This document shows, one piece after another, positions 1 to 12,877 of a stretch of DNA of 64,000 nt. How positions within the stretch are numbered: the first letter of the stretch is position 1; every line of letters starts with the position of its first letter. The DNA is taken from NCBI RefSeq assembly GCF_029873635.1, contig NC_080420.1:123202719-123266718 (forward strand), read 5' to 3'. The notes under the pieces are model-generated. The model was not told the origin of the DNA. It saw nothing but the letters and a program-made list of their open reading frames with translations, and did not search any database. The position numbers were made by a program, and so were the translations under genes. The stretch is from Malania oleifera (lineage: Eukaryota > Streptophyta > Magnoliopsida > Santalales > Ximeniaceae).

Positions 1-1770
1 TAGAATCTCGTCGACGAGGTCCCGTCTCGTTGATGAGAATATACCGAGAGAGGATTATTGGGAAGTCTGAAATTCGTCGATGAGGGGTAGGTTTGTCGAT
101 GAACTTTCTACAGGACTCGTTGACAAGGTGACGTGGCTCGTCGACGAATACCACAGTATAAATAGTGCAAAACCTCGGTTAAACAGTTAAACGCAGAAAT
201 TCAGCGTCGCGTTTCCCTTTTTCTCTCTTATACGATTCTTTTTCCAACTTTTTTCAATTTCGGCCTCGTTAGTCGCCGGATCGACGATCTGAGGCCACCA
301 CGACGCTCTTGGCAGAGTTCTCTTCAAGTTTTCTAGGGCGGATCGTCGGTGGGATTGAGTCGAATTTCTCCTTAGAATCAGGGTAAGGCCTTTTATTCAG
401 TTTTTGACCTTATGGAAGTTGTAAGAAATGATGTAGGCCAAGAAATATTGATATTCTATTATGACAAATGTGATTTTCAGGGTGTGGAATAGGAAGCCAT
501 GCAGGTGTAGGACCAGTATACGATAGGGGCTTTTCGACAGTTTGGTAAGGGAAATATGCTATGCTAGGAAAACCTAGTATGATTTCAGTGTGAAGTTTAT
601 GTTTTTACCAGATTATTATTCAGAGCAGAAATTTGTGCAATTTATTATTGAGGTTAAAGTGTTTTAAATTATTGTGTGGCATGAGAGTATGAATACAGTA
701 TAGAAACATGTTTATAAAGTATTTTTAGGAATATGTTTTACACAATATACAGACAGTGAAATGCGTTTATAGTATCTTTCAGAATACCATGATTTTATAG
801 TTTTACAGCACCATAACAGGTAGATTTATAGTTATCTCAAAAAAATATAGTTGATATAGTTACAGATTATTACAGCATCATGGTTTGTATAGTTATTACA
901 GAATCATGGTAAAACAGTTAGTTGTATATAAAAACGTATTATATAGTATCAGACCCTGATGGATCAGATAGCAAAGCACGGTATCGTAGCTATAGATATA
1001 CAGATATTCAATTCAGAGTGCAACCACTTAACTCAGATAGTAAGTGGTATGAGGTCGATCGTGCCTAGTTGTGGACAGGCTCTGCATCAGATATGGGTTG
1101 AGGAGGGCCGATCTGACTGAGGAGCAGAGTGGTTTACCCTGGTAGGCCAACCAGGATAGATCTAACCTTCGGGCTGCACAATCCTGTCATGAGGGGTTAA
1201 ATCATGACATACAACTATCCAGGGAAGTAATCTCAGATATTATAGTATTATCAAATTTTCCGAAATAGTAGTATTATTATGAAAAGTAATTTCATATAGT
1301 TTGACATGTTAAATTATGTAATTAAAGGTTTTATAATATGTTATGTAGTATCAGCATTTTCAATTTTAGTTATTTGTACTACTCTTAACTCGGATTAATT
1401 TTTACAGATCCACATCTTAGTAGCCACACACTAGTGATAGCATGTTTTGTCTTACTGAGCTTTGGCTCATCCTAGTGTTGAATTTTTTTTCAAGTGAGCC
1501 AGTTGGGCGAGCGGAGCAGGCTCGCAGATAGAGGAGTTGTTAGTCTGCCCTTTTTGAGCGTGAGCATTTTGGGGTTCAATTTTGTTAGCCTTGGTATTAG
1601 TAAGCATAGTTCTTGAGAGTACAGTGAAATATGTAATATTTGTGGAATATTTAGACACTTTGGTATTGTATATATATAAAGTTGTATTTCATGTTATTTG
1701 CTTTCCGCTGTGTAGGAAATTGTTTTAATTTAAAATAGTAGAGAATTTATTTTATAAGGAGGTTGTTACA
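1..1770 (+). mobile_element. Solo LTR of a Ty3/gypsy-type element (left end outside window)
   Basis: This is a long terminal repeat without an internal region, inserted in the copia fossil that resumes at 1771. The right end is the typical ...GTTACA, followed by CTAAC as the presumed target duplication; the matching left copy is outside the window. The U3 part (1-155) is packed with TCGTCGACGA-like palindromes, then comes a TATA box at about 158-165 (TATAAATAG). The later part shares short blocks (the CTTACTGAG...CTCA region, a 'gggctgcacaatcctgtcatg' type block) with the LTR at 30277-34767, so they are the same superfamily. LTR length above 1.7 kb and TGTA...TACA ends fit Tekay/Del-like chromoviruses, but no coding part is present to prove the lineage. 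Confidence 0.7.
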
Positions 1771-2249
1771 CTAACATTGAGGATATTAGTAATCTAAAGA
1801 AGTAATTGTTAAAATAGTTTGCAATGAAGGATTTGGGAGCTGCAAAGCAGATCCTTGGTATGAGAATCATTAGAGACAAGGCTAATGGTACATTGAAACT
1901 TTTGCAATCAGAGTATGTGAAGAAAATTCTCAGCAGGTTCAACATGAATGAAGCTAAACCAGTGAGCACACCCTTGGGTAGTCATTTCAAACAAAGCAAA
2001 GAATAGTCACTGACGACAGAAGAAGAAAGGGACCATATGAGCAAGGTGCCATATGTCTCGGCTATTCACAGCTTGATGTATGTTATGGTGTGTATAAGGC
2101 CATACATTGCACATACAGTGGGAGTTGTGAACAGATTCATGAGTACGCCAGGAAAGCAGAATTGGGAGGCAGTGAAGTGAATTCTGAGATATCTGAGGGG
2201 TTCATTAGATACATGTGTTTGTTTCACAGGTGCAAGTTTGAAACTGCAG

Positions 2250-4584
2250 TGTAACACCCCGAACCCAAAAACCCGATCTGGTGTGTTAAACCTGAATAGA
2301 CCGTGCCTCGTGGGGCCCCGAACCTGCCTTGTGGGACTCGAGTGCCACGTTATTCACTTCCTGTACCTGATATTCCATTAATAAATACGCAGAGAAAAAC
2401 ATAATTATGATCTTCCAACAAATATAATACTAGAGTTTTCTACATTTAACTACATTCAAAACAAACCATACATCCACTTATATCCACATATACATATATC
2501 TATAAAAACATAATCTACAACTTCCAGTATTCACAACCATCATTTTCTTAAAAGACTTAAAACATAAAATATAAAATATATACATCCCAAAATATCATCA
2601 AAATTATAATATCCTTTTTCTAAAAAAAACTATAATAGCTCGAGCTCTCTAAGCTCGATCTCGTGGAGGTCCTGAAAAAGATAAGTTCATATTCGAGTGA
2701 GACACATCTCAGTAAGAGAAGAAACAATATATTAAAACAGTATGTGGTTAGCATAAGGTTTGTATAAAACATATTATTCATCATTTGTAAATCATTAACA
2801 TAATTTTTGAAATCATTTTCTAATCCTATTCAAACACATGTAAGGTATTTTACCCACAAGATTACCTAAGGATAGGGGTGATTATCCACCCATACAAGTA
2901 GCACCCCTCTGCTTTGATACATTAGGCAACCCAAAGGTCACGGCTGAAGCATACTAGGGCACTCACCTTACTCAGTAAGCCCTTAAGTGATAGAATAATC
3001 TCATACTCACACATTTTATACAAAATTTTACTAGCGAAGGCCCTCGAGAATAGGGAAATCTACTCGCCTATACAAGTAGTTTCCCTTTGCCCTAGTACGT
3101 TATGCAGCCTACCGCTACATTTGATACTTACCAGGGTACTCGCCTTTCTCAGCAAACCCTCGGGTAAAAAGTTTGCCCCGCCCAAACGTAACATGTTCTA
3201 CTAGTATAAATACTGATAATATCATAATACATTATTATGTCTGTCATTTCTTTGTAATTATCATCTGTTCATGTTCTGAACTTTGTCATTTCGTAGCGTT
3301 TCACTTTACAGGACTTTTTCTCATTTTATATTGTTCACATTTCACATTTCATTTTCGTTTTATTCATTTCCATTTTCATTTCATTTCATAACATACCCCG
3401 TATCTTTCAGCTATTTTACCTAACATCTTTCAGTTGTTTTACCCAGTATCTTTCAGTTGTTTTATCCAACATTTTTCAACTGTTTTACCCAACATCTTTC
3501 AGCTGTTTTACATAATTGCATTAACACTCACATGCAGCATATTTCATGTAACATTTTCATATTCAGTTCATTTCCTGTATATTCTACATCTCATACATAT
3601 AGCATATTTCCACACAAAATTCCTATTTACTCATGCCACTCTATTTAGCAATAAAATTCATATATATTTCCTGTAAAATAAGTCAACTTACATTTAACAT
3701 TTATATGCTGAAAATATATTTTTCATTTCTTACATAATTGTCTTGAAAATATCTTTCACTTTCATCAGTTTAATTTCATATATACATATATAATAAAACA
3801 GTCCTAGGCTCAAAAAGCATAATTTAAACGGTTGACATTTTAAACTCATACAAAAACATATACACATATATTCATAACATATTTCATTTTACAATTAATT
3901 CACAAAAATCTAATTGAATATATTTTCTCCTTTACCTGGTTTCTTGAACTACGCTAATAGGGACCTCGAAAAGATATTTACGATGCTCACCCGAGTCCTG
4001 AAATAAAAATTCTAGTTCCATTAAATCAACCTTAAATAAAATACTATTTTAATTTTTATAGGTCCATAAATTCCAAATAAATAATTATACCCTCAAACAT
4101 AACCAATTTACTTAATTCCCCAAACCTCACTCTCGCTTTGGAGTGGTGCCTAGGAAACCCAAATTGAAAATTTACTCCAATCAAAATGATGACGATTGCG
4201 ACTAGGACCCTGTAGTGGTATTCGATTGTTGATTTAGCGGTAGATTTAAGGAAAAATTGAGAAAATAGGAAAAGGTTACCTTTCTCCAGGATGGGGCCTA
4301 CGCCACTCTGACGACAAATATGCTTAGGTAGAAATGTCGGTGGCGGAGTTAGGAACCTAACATTATCTTCTGTTTCCCGATCAGTTAAATATCCGCCAAG
4401 AGATGAGAAGAGAGAGAGAGAAGGAGACGGAGGAGCGAGAGTTAGAAAACGTAAAGGGGCGAGCAGCTTCTCTATTCTGAAAGTAACTTCTCCTGAAGTT
4501 ATTATATTATATTATATTATTTAATTATTATTATTTTATTTTATTTTTAATTAATTAATTAATTAATTTTTTTGAATCACTACA
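2250..4584 (-). mobile_element. Gypsy-type solo LTR nested in the copia fossil
   Basis: A 2335-bp insert is bounded by TGTAACACCCC... on the left and ...CACTACA on the right, with a perfect 5-bp target duplication TGCAG (2245-2249 and 4585-4589). The orientation is inferred as minus because the reverse complement ends ...GGGGTGTTACA, like the other long LTRs here. No internal coding region remains, which is the outcome of LTR-LTR recombination. The right end is an AT-rich stretch with TTAATTAATT repeats (4500-4570), and there is a GAGA-rich block at 4405-4430. Unlike its relatives it has no GTCGAC array. Confidence 0.85.
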
Positions 4585-5127
4585 TGCAGGGTTATATAGA
4601 TGCTGATTTTACTGGTGATATTGATTATAGAAAGAGTACTGCAGGGTTTATATTTACTTTAGGTGGTACAACTATATCTTGGGTTTCAAATTTATAAAAG
4701 ATTGTTACTTTGTAAGTTGAGTATTTTGTAGCAATTGAACCTGGAAAGGAGATGATTTGACTACACGACTTCTTATATGAATTAGGTAAGAAGCAGGAGA
4801 TAAACATTCTACATAGTGACAGTCAGAATGCAATTTTTCTTACTAAAAATTCGACTTTTCATTCAAAGTTGAAGCATATACAAACAAAATATCACTTTAT
4901 CCATTACCTTGTTGAAGATAATTTTGTAATACTTGAGAAGATCTGTGGATCTAAGAACCCGACAGATATGTTGACTAAGGGTGTCACTATTGAGAAGCTG
5001 AAGCTGTGTGCAGCTTCAGTTGACTTTCTAACTTAGGATAGGAGGATGAGTTATAAGGATAAGAGATTGTTCTTTTGGAGGATTGCGGTTGATGTTGGTG
5101 ATTGAATTAGTCTCCAAGTGGGAGATT

Positions 5128-5343
5128 TGTTGGGTTTTATGGAGTCTAATTGTGTTTGATCCGGATAATGATCCGGCTTGAAATAATGTTACGTGATTTT
5201 TTAATGGGAGATTTTTTACTAAAGCTTAATCCATGGGTGGAAAAAATTTTAGAACCTGTTTTGTAGTCCATTGTGAATTCTACGCGTAGAATATATATAG
5301 AAATAATTGTTTTTTGGTGATTAGTATTTTTTTTATGCAGTTT

Positions 5344-5383
<40 letters not shown>

Positions 5384-5570
5384 CTGTACGACCGCACTCT
5401 GTATTTTTTCCCGATAATAGTGAAATTCCTGCAACTTTGTGAACGTATGTAAAATTACTGAATCACGTAAATATTGTGTTGTGCGTGTAATTATTTTTGC
5501 TTCTATTTTTCTTTATTTTTATTTGAAACGAGTGTTTTGGGAATGGAAATTGCGTGCTAATTCCCCTACA
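5128..5570 (+). repeat. 3' LTR of the copia fossil
   Basis: This 443-bp LTR begins TGTTGGGTTTTATGG directly after the polypurine tract and ends ATTCCCCTACA. It contains a (GA)n microsatellite at about 5346-5379. Its partner 5' LTR is not in the window, so no pairwise age can be read. Confidence 0.75.
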
Positions 5571-5991
5571 TTAAATTATTGCTACTTGCTGGTGGACATT
5601 GTTGAAAGTCAAAAAAAGACGACAAGCAAAGGCGCTCACTTCAAGCCTGAAACTGAGATAGAAGAACAGGTAAAAACAAGATTGAAACCTCGCAAGGAGC
5701 AGAAAGAGATGAATATTTCCATTCCATGGGACTACTGTTCAAACTTGGACAGCTACAGCCGCAGCTTTACACGTTTTGGTTTGGTTTACTGAGTAAAACA
5801 CTGCTTTCAATCCTTCTTCTAACCTATATATGCTCTGCTGATGTCTCCATTTCTCTCCATCTCCATCACCTTATCTCTCTCCCATTTTCTCCCCCAGTAT
5901 CAACATCTGCATCACATATAATTACCTGAATTTCCTCTTGTTCTAGCTCTTTCATCCTTTGTTGTTTCTTTTTCTTTGCCCATTTCAATCA
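5571..5991 (+). promoter_or_regulatory. Peroxidase promoter and 5'UTR
   Basis: This is the only non-repeat stretch between the copia LTR and the peroxidase start. A TATA box (CTATATAT, about 5823-5830) is followed by a pyrimidine-rich CT leader (5845-5900) typical of plant 5'UTRs. A module at about 5709-5760 (core 'ggactactgttcaaacttg') recurs twice at 12996-13035 and 13140-13180. The upstream block at about 5610-5700 recurs at about 7500-7600. These repeats show that this promoter was once duplicated downstream. Confidence 0.6.
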
Positions 5992-7205
5992 ATGATGAGT
6001 TGCTGTGATTGTAGAGTAGTGAAAATGACAAACTCATTCTTTTGCTTGGTTTTAATCGTGGATGTAATTGCAATGGCATCCCTCTCATCAGCATCCCTCC
6101 TAGTCGGTTTCTACCGATCCACATGCCCCTCCGCAGAGGCCATTGTGAGGAAATCTGTGAACAAAGCTGTGTCAAGAAATCCTGGACTCGCCGCCGGCCT
6201 CATCCGAATGCATTTCCATGATTGCTTTGTCAGGGTACGTCCATTTGCTCTATCTTCATAATCATAGATATATAACTATATAGTATGCAAGAGTTCAGTG
6301 CCTGCAAGTTTCATTTGTTACCCAAAAACCAAAAAGATTATTCGCTATTATGTGCTATGCTATCGGCAGCTATCGCTACTAAACCCATGAAGTTACTAAT
6401 GAGTGTGATTGATTGGACTTTGTTAAAACAGGGCTGTGATGCATCTGTCCTACTTGACTCAACACCTGGGAGTCCATCAGAGAAAGAGCATCCTGCTAAT
6501 GATCCGAGCTTGCGAGGCTTCGAAGTGATCGACGAAGCAAAATCCGAACTTGAAGCTCAATGCCCACAAACAGTCTCATGCGCAGACATTTTAGCCTTCG
6601 CTGCTCGCGATAGCTCCCTAAAAGTTGGAGGAATCAACTATGCAGTGCCTGCAGGACGCCGGGACGGGAGGCTATCCCTCAAGGATGAGCCTACTCAACA
6701 TCTCCCCCCTCCTTCCTTCGACGCCAAACAACTGGAAGAAAATTTTGCACGAAAAGGACTAAGTCTCGACGAAATGGTGACACTCTCCGGGGCGCATTCC
6801 ATTGGAGTTTCCCACTGTTCTTCCTTCTCGAACCGCCTCTACTCCTTCAACGCCACCCATCCACAAGACCCTTCAATGGATACCAAATTTGCTGCAGACT
6901 TAAGAGCCAAGTGCCCTCCAAATTCTGGACCTGGCAGTGATGATCCGATCGTGAATCTCGATGTTCTTACACCGAACAGGCTGGATAATAAGTACTACGT
7001 GGATTTGGTTAACCGCCGGGGACTATTAACATCTGACCAGACACTTATGAGCAGCCCTTCAACTGCAGGGATGGTGAGGAACAATGCAAGGCAAGGTGGG
7101 GCTTGGGCTAGAAAGTTTGCTGCAGCAATGGTGCACATGGGTTCCATAGAGATTCTCACAGGAACTCAGGGTGAGATCAGGAGGAACTGCAGGGTTGTGA
7201 ACTAG
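5992..7205 (+). CDS. Class III (secretory) peroxidase
   Basis: This is a haem peroxidase of the plant class III family (EC 1.11.1.7), which is secreted and oxidises phenolics with H2O2 in lignification and defence. There are two exons, 5992-6234 and 6432-7205, joined in phase 0 after FHDCFVR and before GCDAS; the intron is GT-AG. The product is 338 aa, the usual size. The start chosen is the first of two adjacent ATGs; Met12 (6025) would give a cleaner signal peptide, whose hydrophobic stretch is about residues 15-29. The mature chain starts near GFYRSTCP. Visible key residues: distal Arg72 and His76, Ca-binding Asp77, and proximal His203 in [12 protein letters not shown]. All eight disulphide cysteines are present (45, 78, 83, 125, 131, 210, then AKCPP and RRNC). 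Most class III genes have three introns; only the conserved first one remains. It looks intact and resembles the peroxidase 5 group, though the subgroup is a guess. Confidence 0.93.
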
Positions 7206-7607
7206 TGCTAGCTCATTTCTATTACACAGTGAATTTCAGTATTTTTGTTGCATTAATTGTTTCATTTTTGATTTATGATTCGAGTGTAAAAGTCATCTCA
7301 ATTGTAAGTTCTCAAGTTGATTAATTTCATCAGTTCAGTTAAAAATATTAATTGCATTCCTAATTTGAACTTGTCCTCATCAACATGAACAAACTGGTTC
7401 TCTGTTCATCTGTTGTCTGCAGTATGTGATTTGGTTTGTGAAACAATTGAAAAAACTGAAAAGAATAGGTATCTCTTTTCAGAAATATAATTATTATTAC
7501 CAGTTTAACAAAAGAAAATGACAAGCATAGCCCACAGAAAGCCAGAAAATGAAATAAAAGAACAGGTGAAGTTAAGATTAATGAAGCCAAGCAGCCATGC
7601 AATTAAT
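7206..7607 (+). other. Peroxidase 3' flank running into a decayed copy of its own promoter
   Basis: 7206-7370 is AT-rich 3'UTR-like sequence. From about 7490 to 7607 the sequence is a diverged copy of the peroxidase upstream region at about 5605-5710; both share the 'gacaagca' and 'gaacaggt' blocks in the same order. The copy continues after the SINE at about 12980. No peroxidase coding sequence follows this second promoter copy. Confidence 0.55.
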
Positions 7608-7792
7608 AAGGATCAAAAGCCCTAGGGCAATGTTTCAAGTGGCAGGTGCGGGCTTGGGATGGGCCACTTGGTTTAAGTCACCGGTTTGATTCCTGTCCGA
7701 GTGAGCAAATCTTGTATTTACCCCTATGCAGTGAGAGGGGCGTTGTTGCATCGGCGTGGGAATAGTTTGAGTACCCTGTGTTGCCACCATAG

Positions 7793-8152
7793 TGTTGTGC
7801 TAGGCACCCTACTTGTGCCAAACATCTACTAGAACTATTACTATTGAATATATAAGAAATTAAAACAATGCAGAAACTAATAAAAAAACAATAAAAAGAA
7901 CAAGACAAGAAATTTACGAAGTTCGGTATAGAATTACCTACGTCCTCGGGCGCCGAAAATCAATCCACTACTTCTTGATAAAATACAACTTTGAGGTGTG
8001 TTTTACAAATGAAGAGTTGAGCTTTTTATATAACTTCAACCTCAAGTCTAAAAAACACTTCTCTCCAATATGGGACAAATAATATAAAAAATTCAAAACA
8101 ACCTTTTACACTAATGTGGAAGTATTCTACCAATGTGAAACAAAAAACAACA
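7793..8152 (-). repeat. 3' LTR of the Tork-like copia element
   Basis: This 360-bp LTR begins TGTTGTG and ends CAACA. It matches 12516-12877 along its whole length, including the 'gaagttcggtatagaattacc' type block that is common in plant copia LTRs. Confidence 0.92.
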
Positions 8153-11100
8153 AATCTCCACCTTGACGACAAATTCAACAAAGTTTTTAGTCACCAACAT
8201 TTTCTGGAGTTCCACATCGGCGCCTTCCAAAAATATTTAGATTTGCAGGATATTGATCAAGTCCAAACAATGTTTGAACTTGATTGTTGTCACAATTTTG
8301 GTCAACACATCTGCAGGATTTTCAGTTGTAGCAATCTTCTAAAGAAGTATCTTGCCTCCATCAATAATATCCCGCATAAAATGAAACCGAACGTCGATAT
8401 GCTTCGTTCGTGCATGGTAGACTTGGTTCTTTGCCAAATGAATAGCACTTTGGCTATCACAGAACACAACAATGTGCTTCTGAACAACTCCCAAATTTTC
8501 AAGTAAACCCTACAACCAAATAGCTTCCTTAACAGCCTCTGAAGCTGCCATGTACTCTACTTCTGTTGTAGACAAAGCAATGGTAAACTGTAAGATAGAC
8601 CTCCAACTCACTGGACCATTAGCAAATGTAAAAATATATCCAGTAGTTGATCGACGTTTATCCAAATCACCTGCAAAATTTGAATCCACATATCCAACAA
8701 TAGGTTGATCAATAGTATTATTTTTCTCAAATACTGTACCAATATCAATCGTATTCATAATATATCTCAAAATCCATTTCACAGCTTGCCAATGTCCTTT
8801 AGCCGGATCATGCATATACCTGCTCACCATACTAACAGCTTGTGAAATATCAGGTTTAGTACAAACCATTGCATACATTGGACTACCAACAGCACTTGCA
8901 TAAGGAACCTGTGACATATACTTACATTCCTCATCTGATTTAGGAGATAAAGCAGCACAAAATTTGAAATGAGGAGCAAGAGGAGTGCTTACTGGTTTTG
9001 ACTGCTCAGACATGCCAAAACTTTGTACTACCTTCTTCAAATACAGTTTCTAAGACAAACTAACTCTTCCTCTCATTCGGTCTCTGTGAATCTCCATGCC
9101 AAGTATCTTCTTTGCTTCACCAAGATCTTTCATCTCAAACTCTTGATTTAACTGACTTTTCAACTTGTTGATTTCTTCCCTATTCTTTGAAGCTATCAAC
9201 ATATCATCAACATACAAGAGTAAATATATAAAAGATCCATTTTGTAGTCTGCGAAAATAAACACAATGATCATGTTTATTTCTAATGTACTTCTGACCCA
9301 TCATAAACTGATGAAATCGTTTGTACCACTGTCTTGAAGACTGTTTTAAACCATACAACGATTTACCCAGTTTACATACCCAATTTTCTTTTCCAGCAAC
9401 CTGAAATCCATCTAGCTGAGTCATATAGATTTTCTCTTCCAAATCACCATGTAAAAATGTAGTTTTTACATCGAGTTGAACTAGTTCAAGATCAAATTAT
9501 GCTACCAAAGCCAACAAAATTCAAATGGAAGAATGTTTAACAACTAGAGAAAATACCTCATTATAATCAATGCCTTCCTTCTATGCGTAGCCCTTAGCTA
9601 CCAATCTAACTTTGAATCGAACATTATTTGCATCTGGAAATTCTTCTTTCTTTACATAAACCCATTTACAACCAATTGCTTTCTTATCCTTGGGCAGCTG
9701 AGCTAGCTCCCAAGTCTATGAAGAGATTGCATTTCTTCATCCATTGCTTTTTTCTACTTGTCTGATTTAGAGTTCCTCATTGCTTATTTGAAAGTGTAAG
9801 GAACATTATTATCTACAACTGGAAGTGCATAGGCCACCATATCAGTATACCGAGCAGGTTTTCGAATTTCTCGTCTTGGCCTTTAAGAAACAATTGATTC
9901 TTGTTGCTATGAAGATTCTCGAATTGAAATCTCCTCTTCTTGAACATTATTCCCCACTGTAACTGGAGTGTTGCCTTGTGTAGTCTCATTTCTCACTAGG
10001 TTTCCCAAAATTGTCTCAACCTCCACCTGTTGTTGAGTACCACTGGTCTTCTCTTCAACTTGTGACTCCTTGCGTATTGTTTTTTTCATCATCGCAAGTT
10101 CATCAAAAGTTACATCTCTACTTAAAATCATTTTTTTCGTCTCTAGACACCAAAGACGGTATCCTTTGACTCCTGCGCTTATCCCTAAGAATATTACTTT
10201 CTTGGCTCTTGGATCCAACTTAAATTCTTTAACATGATAATAAGCCATAGTACCAAATACATGTAAAGAATCATAATCACTAGCAGGCTTTCTAGATCAT
10301 ACCTCATAAGGTGTTTTTCCTCCTATTGCAGATGATGGTAGACGATTGATGAGATGCCACGCATACCTAACAGCCTCAGCCCAAAACCTTTTGTCTAACC
10401 CAACATTAGACAACATACATCGAACTTTCTCCAGCAAAGTTCGATTCATGAGCTCTGCCACCCCATTCTGCTGTGGTGTATTTCGAACTATGAAGTGTCG
10501 AGCAATACCTTCATCCTGACATACCTTCATAAATGGATATCGTGTATTCACCACCATTATCTGATCTGAGTTGTTTAATCTTTTGCCAATTTGAGTTTCA
10601 ACTAATTTTTTCCACTTAAGGAAAATATTACACATTTCATTTTTATGCTTCATAGAATACACCCAAACTTTTTTAGAAAAATCATCAACAAAAGTAACAA
10701 AATAATGTATACCACCCAATGAAGCCGTTTTTGTGGGCCCTCATACATCTGTATGGATGTAGTCTAAAATACCTTCAGTCTGGTGGATTGCTGTGCCAAA
10801 TTTCACTCTAATTTGTTTTCCCAGAATGCAATGCTCACAAAATTCAAGTTTGCACGCCTTTACACCTTTTAACAAACCTCGCTTAGCTAATTATTGTAAA
10901 GATTTTTCTCCTGCATGTGCTAATCGCATATGCCATAACTTGGTTGTATCTGAACCTGCATATTTCTCAGAAACAACAGCTGTTGTGCCAATAACTGTAC
11001 TACCTTGTAAATAATACAAGTTATTTTCCCTTATTCCTTTCGTCACCACCAGTGCACCTGATTTAATCCTTAAGGTTCCATCTTTCAAAGTGATAATGAA

Positions 11101-12515
11101 CCCTTTAGATTCTAAGGCACCCAATGAAATCAGATTCTTCTTTAGGCTTGGAACATACCTAACATCAGTCAAGGTCTTAATAGTTCCATCTTGACATTTC
11201 AACTGTATTGATCCTATTCTAATTGTTTTACAGGTATTATCATTTCCCATAAAAACAACCCCACCATCTAATTCTTCAAAATTAGAAAATCATTCCCTAT
11301 TGGGACACATGTGATAGGAACAACCAGAATCCAAAATCTTACCAAAATAATGTGATGAAGATGTTCCAATAAGAGAAAAATATGATTCACTTCCATCATC
11401 ATTGGCTATATTGGCATTAGAATGTGCTTTGCCCTTATTCTTCTGCTGTAATTTAGGTCAATCTTTCTTCCAATGGCCTCTCTCACGACAAAAGGCGCAT
11501 TCATCTTTAGTAAGTCTCCCACGAGATTTACTCCTCCTATGAGATTTACTCTTCCTTCCAAGCATATGACTCTAAGAACATCCCCTTATTGTTAGTGCTT
11601 TTGCTGTTTCCTTATGGGCCCTCTGATCCTTCTTTCTGCATTCAGTACTAATCAATGCAGTACAAACAGCAACATAAGTAACTTTATCTTTCCCATACAA
11701 TAAAGTGGTGGTCAAATGTTCATACTCATCAAGGAGAGAATTCAGTAACAATATGGCTTTATCCTCATCTTTCACCTTTTCATCCAAATTTAACAAATCG
11801 ATCAAAATTTTATTGAAAGCATTTATGTGGTCATTAATCGAAATACCTGGTTGATACTGGAAGCGAAACAATTTCTTTTTCAAATAGAGCCGATTTTCCA
11901 GACTCTTTGTCATAGATGTATCTTTCAATGTCTTCCACAATTTCTTTGCAGATGTCTCCCTCATAACACAATATTTCTGATTTTTGGCGAGACACAGATG
12001 AATCGTACCACATGTCTAACGATTAATCTTTTCCCAATCTCTGTCACCCATATCTACCAGTTTATCATCCAAAGTAATATCTAGTTCTTGTTGATACAAG
12101 ATGTTCATCACCTCACATTGCCACATACCAAAATTATTGGTACCATCAAATTTCTCCACCTCAAACCGAGCATTAGCTATCGTCTTCGATGACGATGTCG
12201 AAGCCGAAGGGGTTGGAGTTCGTGTGGACAGAGTTTCTTCTACTGCTGCACTAGTTTCTGGCATCTTCTATATATTCAATAGCAACCAACAAAGCAAAAG
12301 GCTTAGGATGAATAGTACGTACTAACTGTGTCTACTCTGTTTTATCCTATGAAATTTCACTTTGATCAGGCCGACTTCCAAGGAGCGACTGAGCCGCAAT
12401 GGTCTCTGAGCACTCGCTTAGACAAGGTCTTTCTTAGGCATCAAACGTGGAATCAAGGATCCTAACAGAGGAACACCTCCGTATCAACACTATTCAACCT
12501 AGCTCTGATACCAAT

Positions 12516-12877
12516 TGTTGTGTCGGGCACCCCACTTGTGCCAAACACCAATACTACAACTATTGTTATTGAATATGTAAGAAATTAAAGCAATGCAGAA
12601 ACTAATAATAAAGCAAAAAAAAGAACAAGACAAGAAATTTACGAGGTTCGGTATAGAATTACCTATGTCCTCGGGCGCCAATGATCAATCCACTACTTCT
12701 TGACAAAGTACAACTTTGAGGTGTGTTTTACAAATGAAGAGTTGAGCTCTTTATATAACTTCAACCTCAAATCTAAAAAACACTTCTCTCCAATGTGGGA
12801 CAAATAATATAAAAAATTCAAAACAACATTTTACACTAATGTGGAAGTATTCTACCAATGTGAGACAAAAAACAACA
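12516..12877 (-). repeat. 5' LTR of the Tork-like copia element
   Basis: This 362-bp LTR is the partner of 7793-8152. The initiator-Met tRNA primer site lies immediately to its left (about 12502-12514 on the + strand). Confidence 0.92.

Larger units (their letters stand above)
1771..5570 (+). mobile_element. Ty1/copia fossil, 3' part (RT, RNase H, 3' LTR)
   Basis: This is the 3' half of a copia element, Tork/Tnt1-like by the reverse transcriptase wording. The C-terminal reverse transcriptase is visible at about 1771-2249, and RNase H plus the end of pol at about 4590-5035, with a solo LTR (2250-4584) inserted between them. A purine-rich tract (about 5113-5127) precedes the 3' LTR (5128-5570), which begins TGTTGGG and ends CCCTACA. 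The 5' half is missing, cut off by or lying beyond the solo LTR at 1-1770. It is broken with several breaks. Both insertions post-date this copy, so it is the oldest layer here. Confidence 0.85.
7793..12877 (-). mobile_element. Ty1/copia element, Tork/Tnt1-like, two LTRs
   Basis: This 5085-bp element is on the minus strand with LTRs at 12516-12877 (5') and 7793-8152 (3') and a perfect 5-bp target duplication CATAG (7788-7792 and 12878-12882). The primer-binding site next to the 5' LTR reads TGGTATCAGAGC (initiator Met tRNA) on the minus strand, and a purine tract GGTGGAGAT precedes the 3' LTR. Parts in order on the minus strand: gag (about 12264-11500), protease (about 11400-11050), integrase (about 11050-10250), reverse transcriptase (about 9450-8950) and RNase H (about 8950-8510). 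It is broken with multiple breaks. By eye the two LTRs differ at about 28 of 360 sites (about 8%, mostly transitions), suggesting an insertion several million years old. Confidence 0.93.

Noticed and set aside
5439-5792. 117-codon open frame before the peroxidase
   Set aside because: It spans the end of the copia LTR and the peroxidase promoter, has no family features, and is composed of LTR and promoter sequence.
8114-8506. 130-codon + strand open frame
   Set aside because: It is an antisense shadow across the 3' LTR and RNase H region of the copia element on the minus strand.
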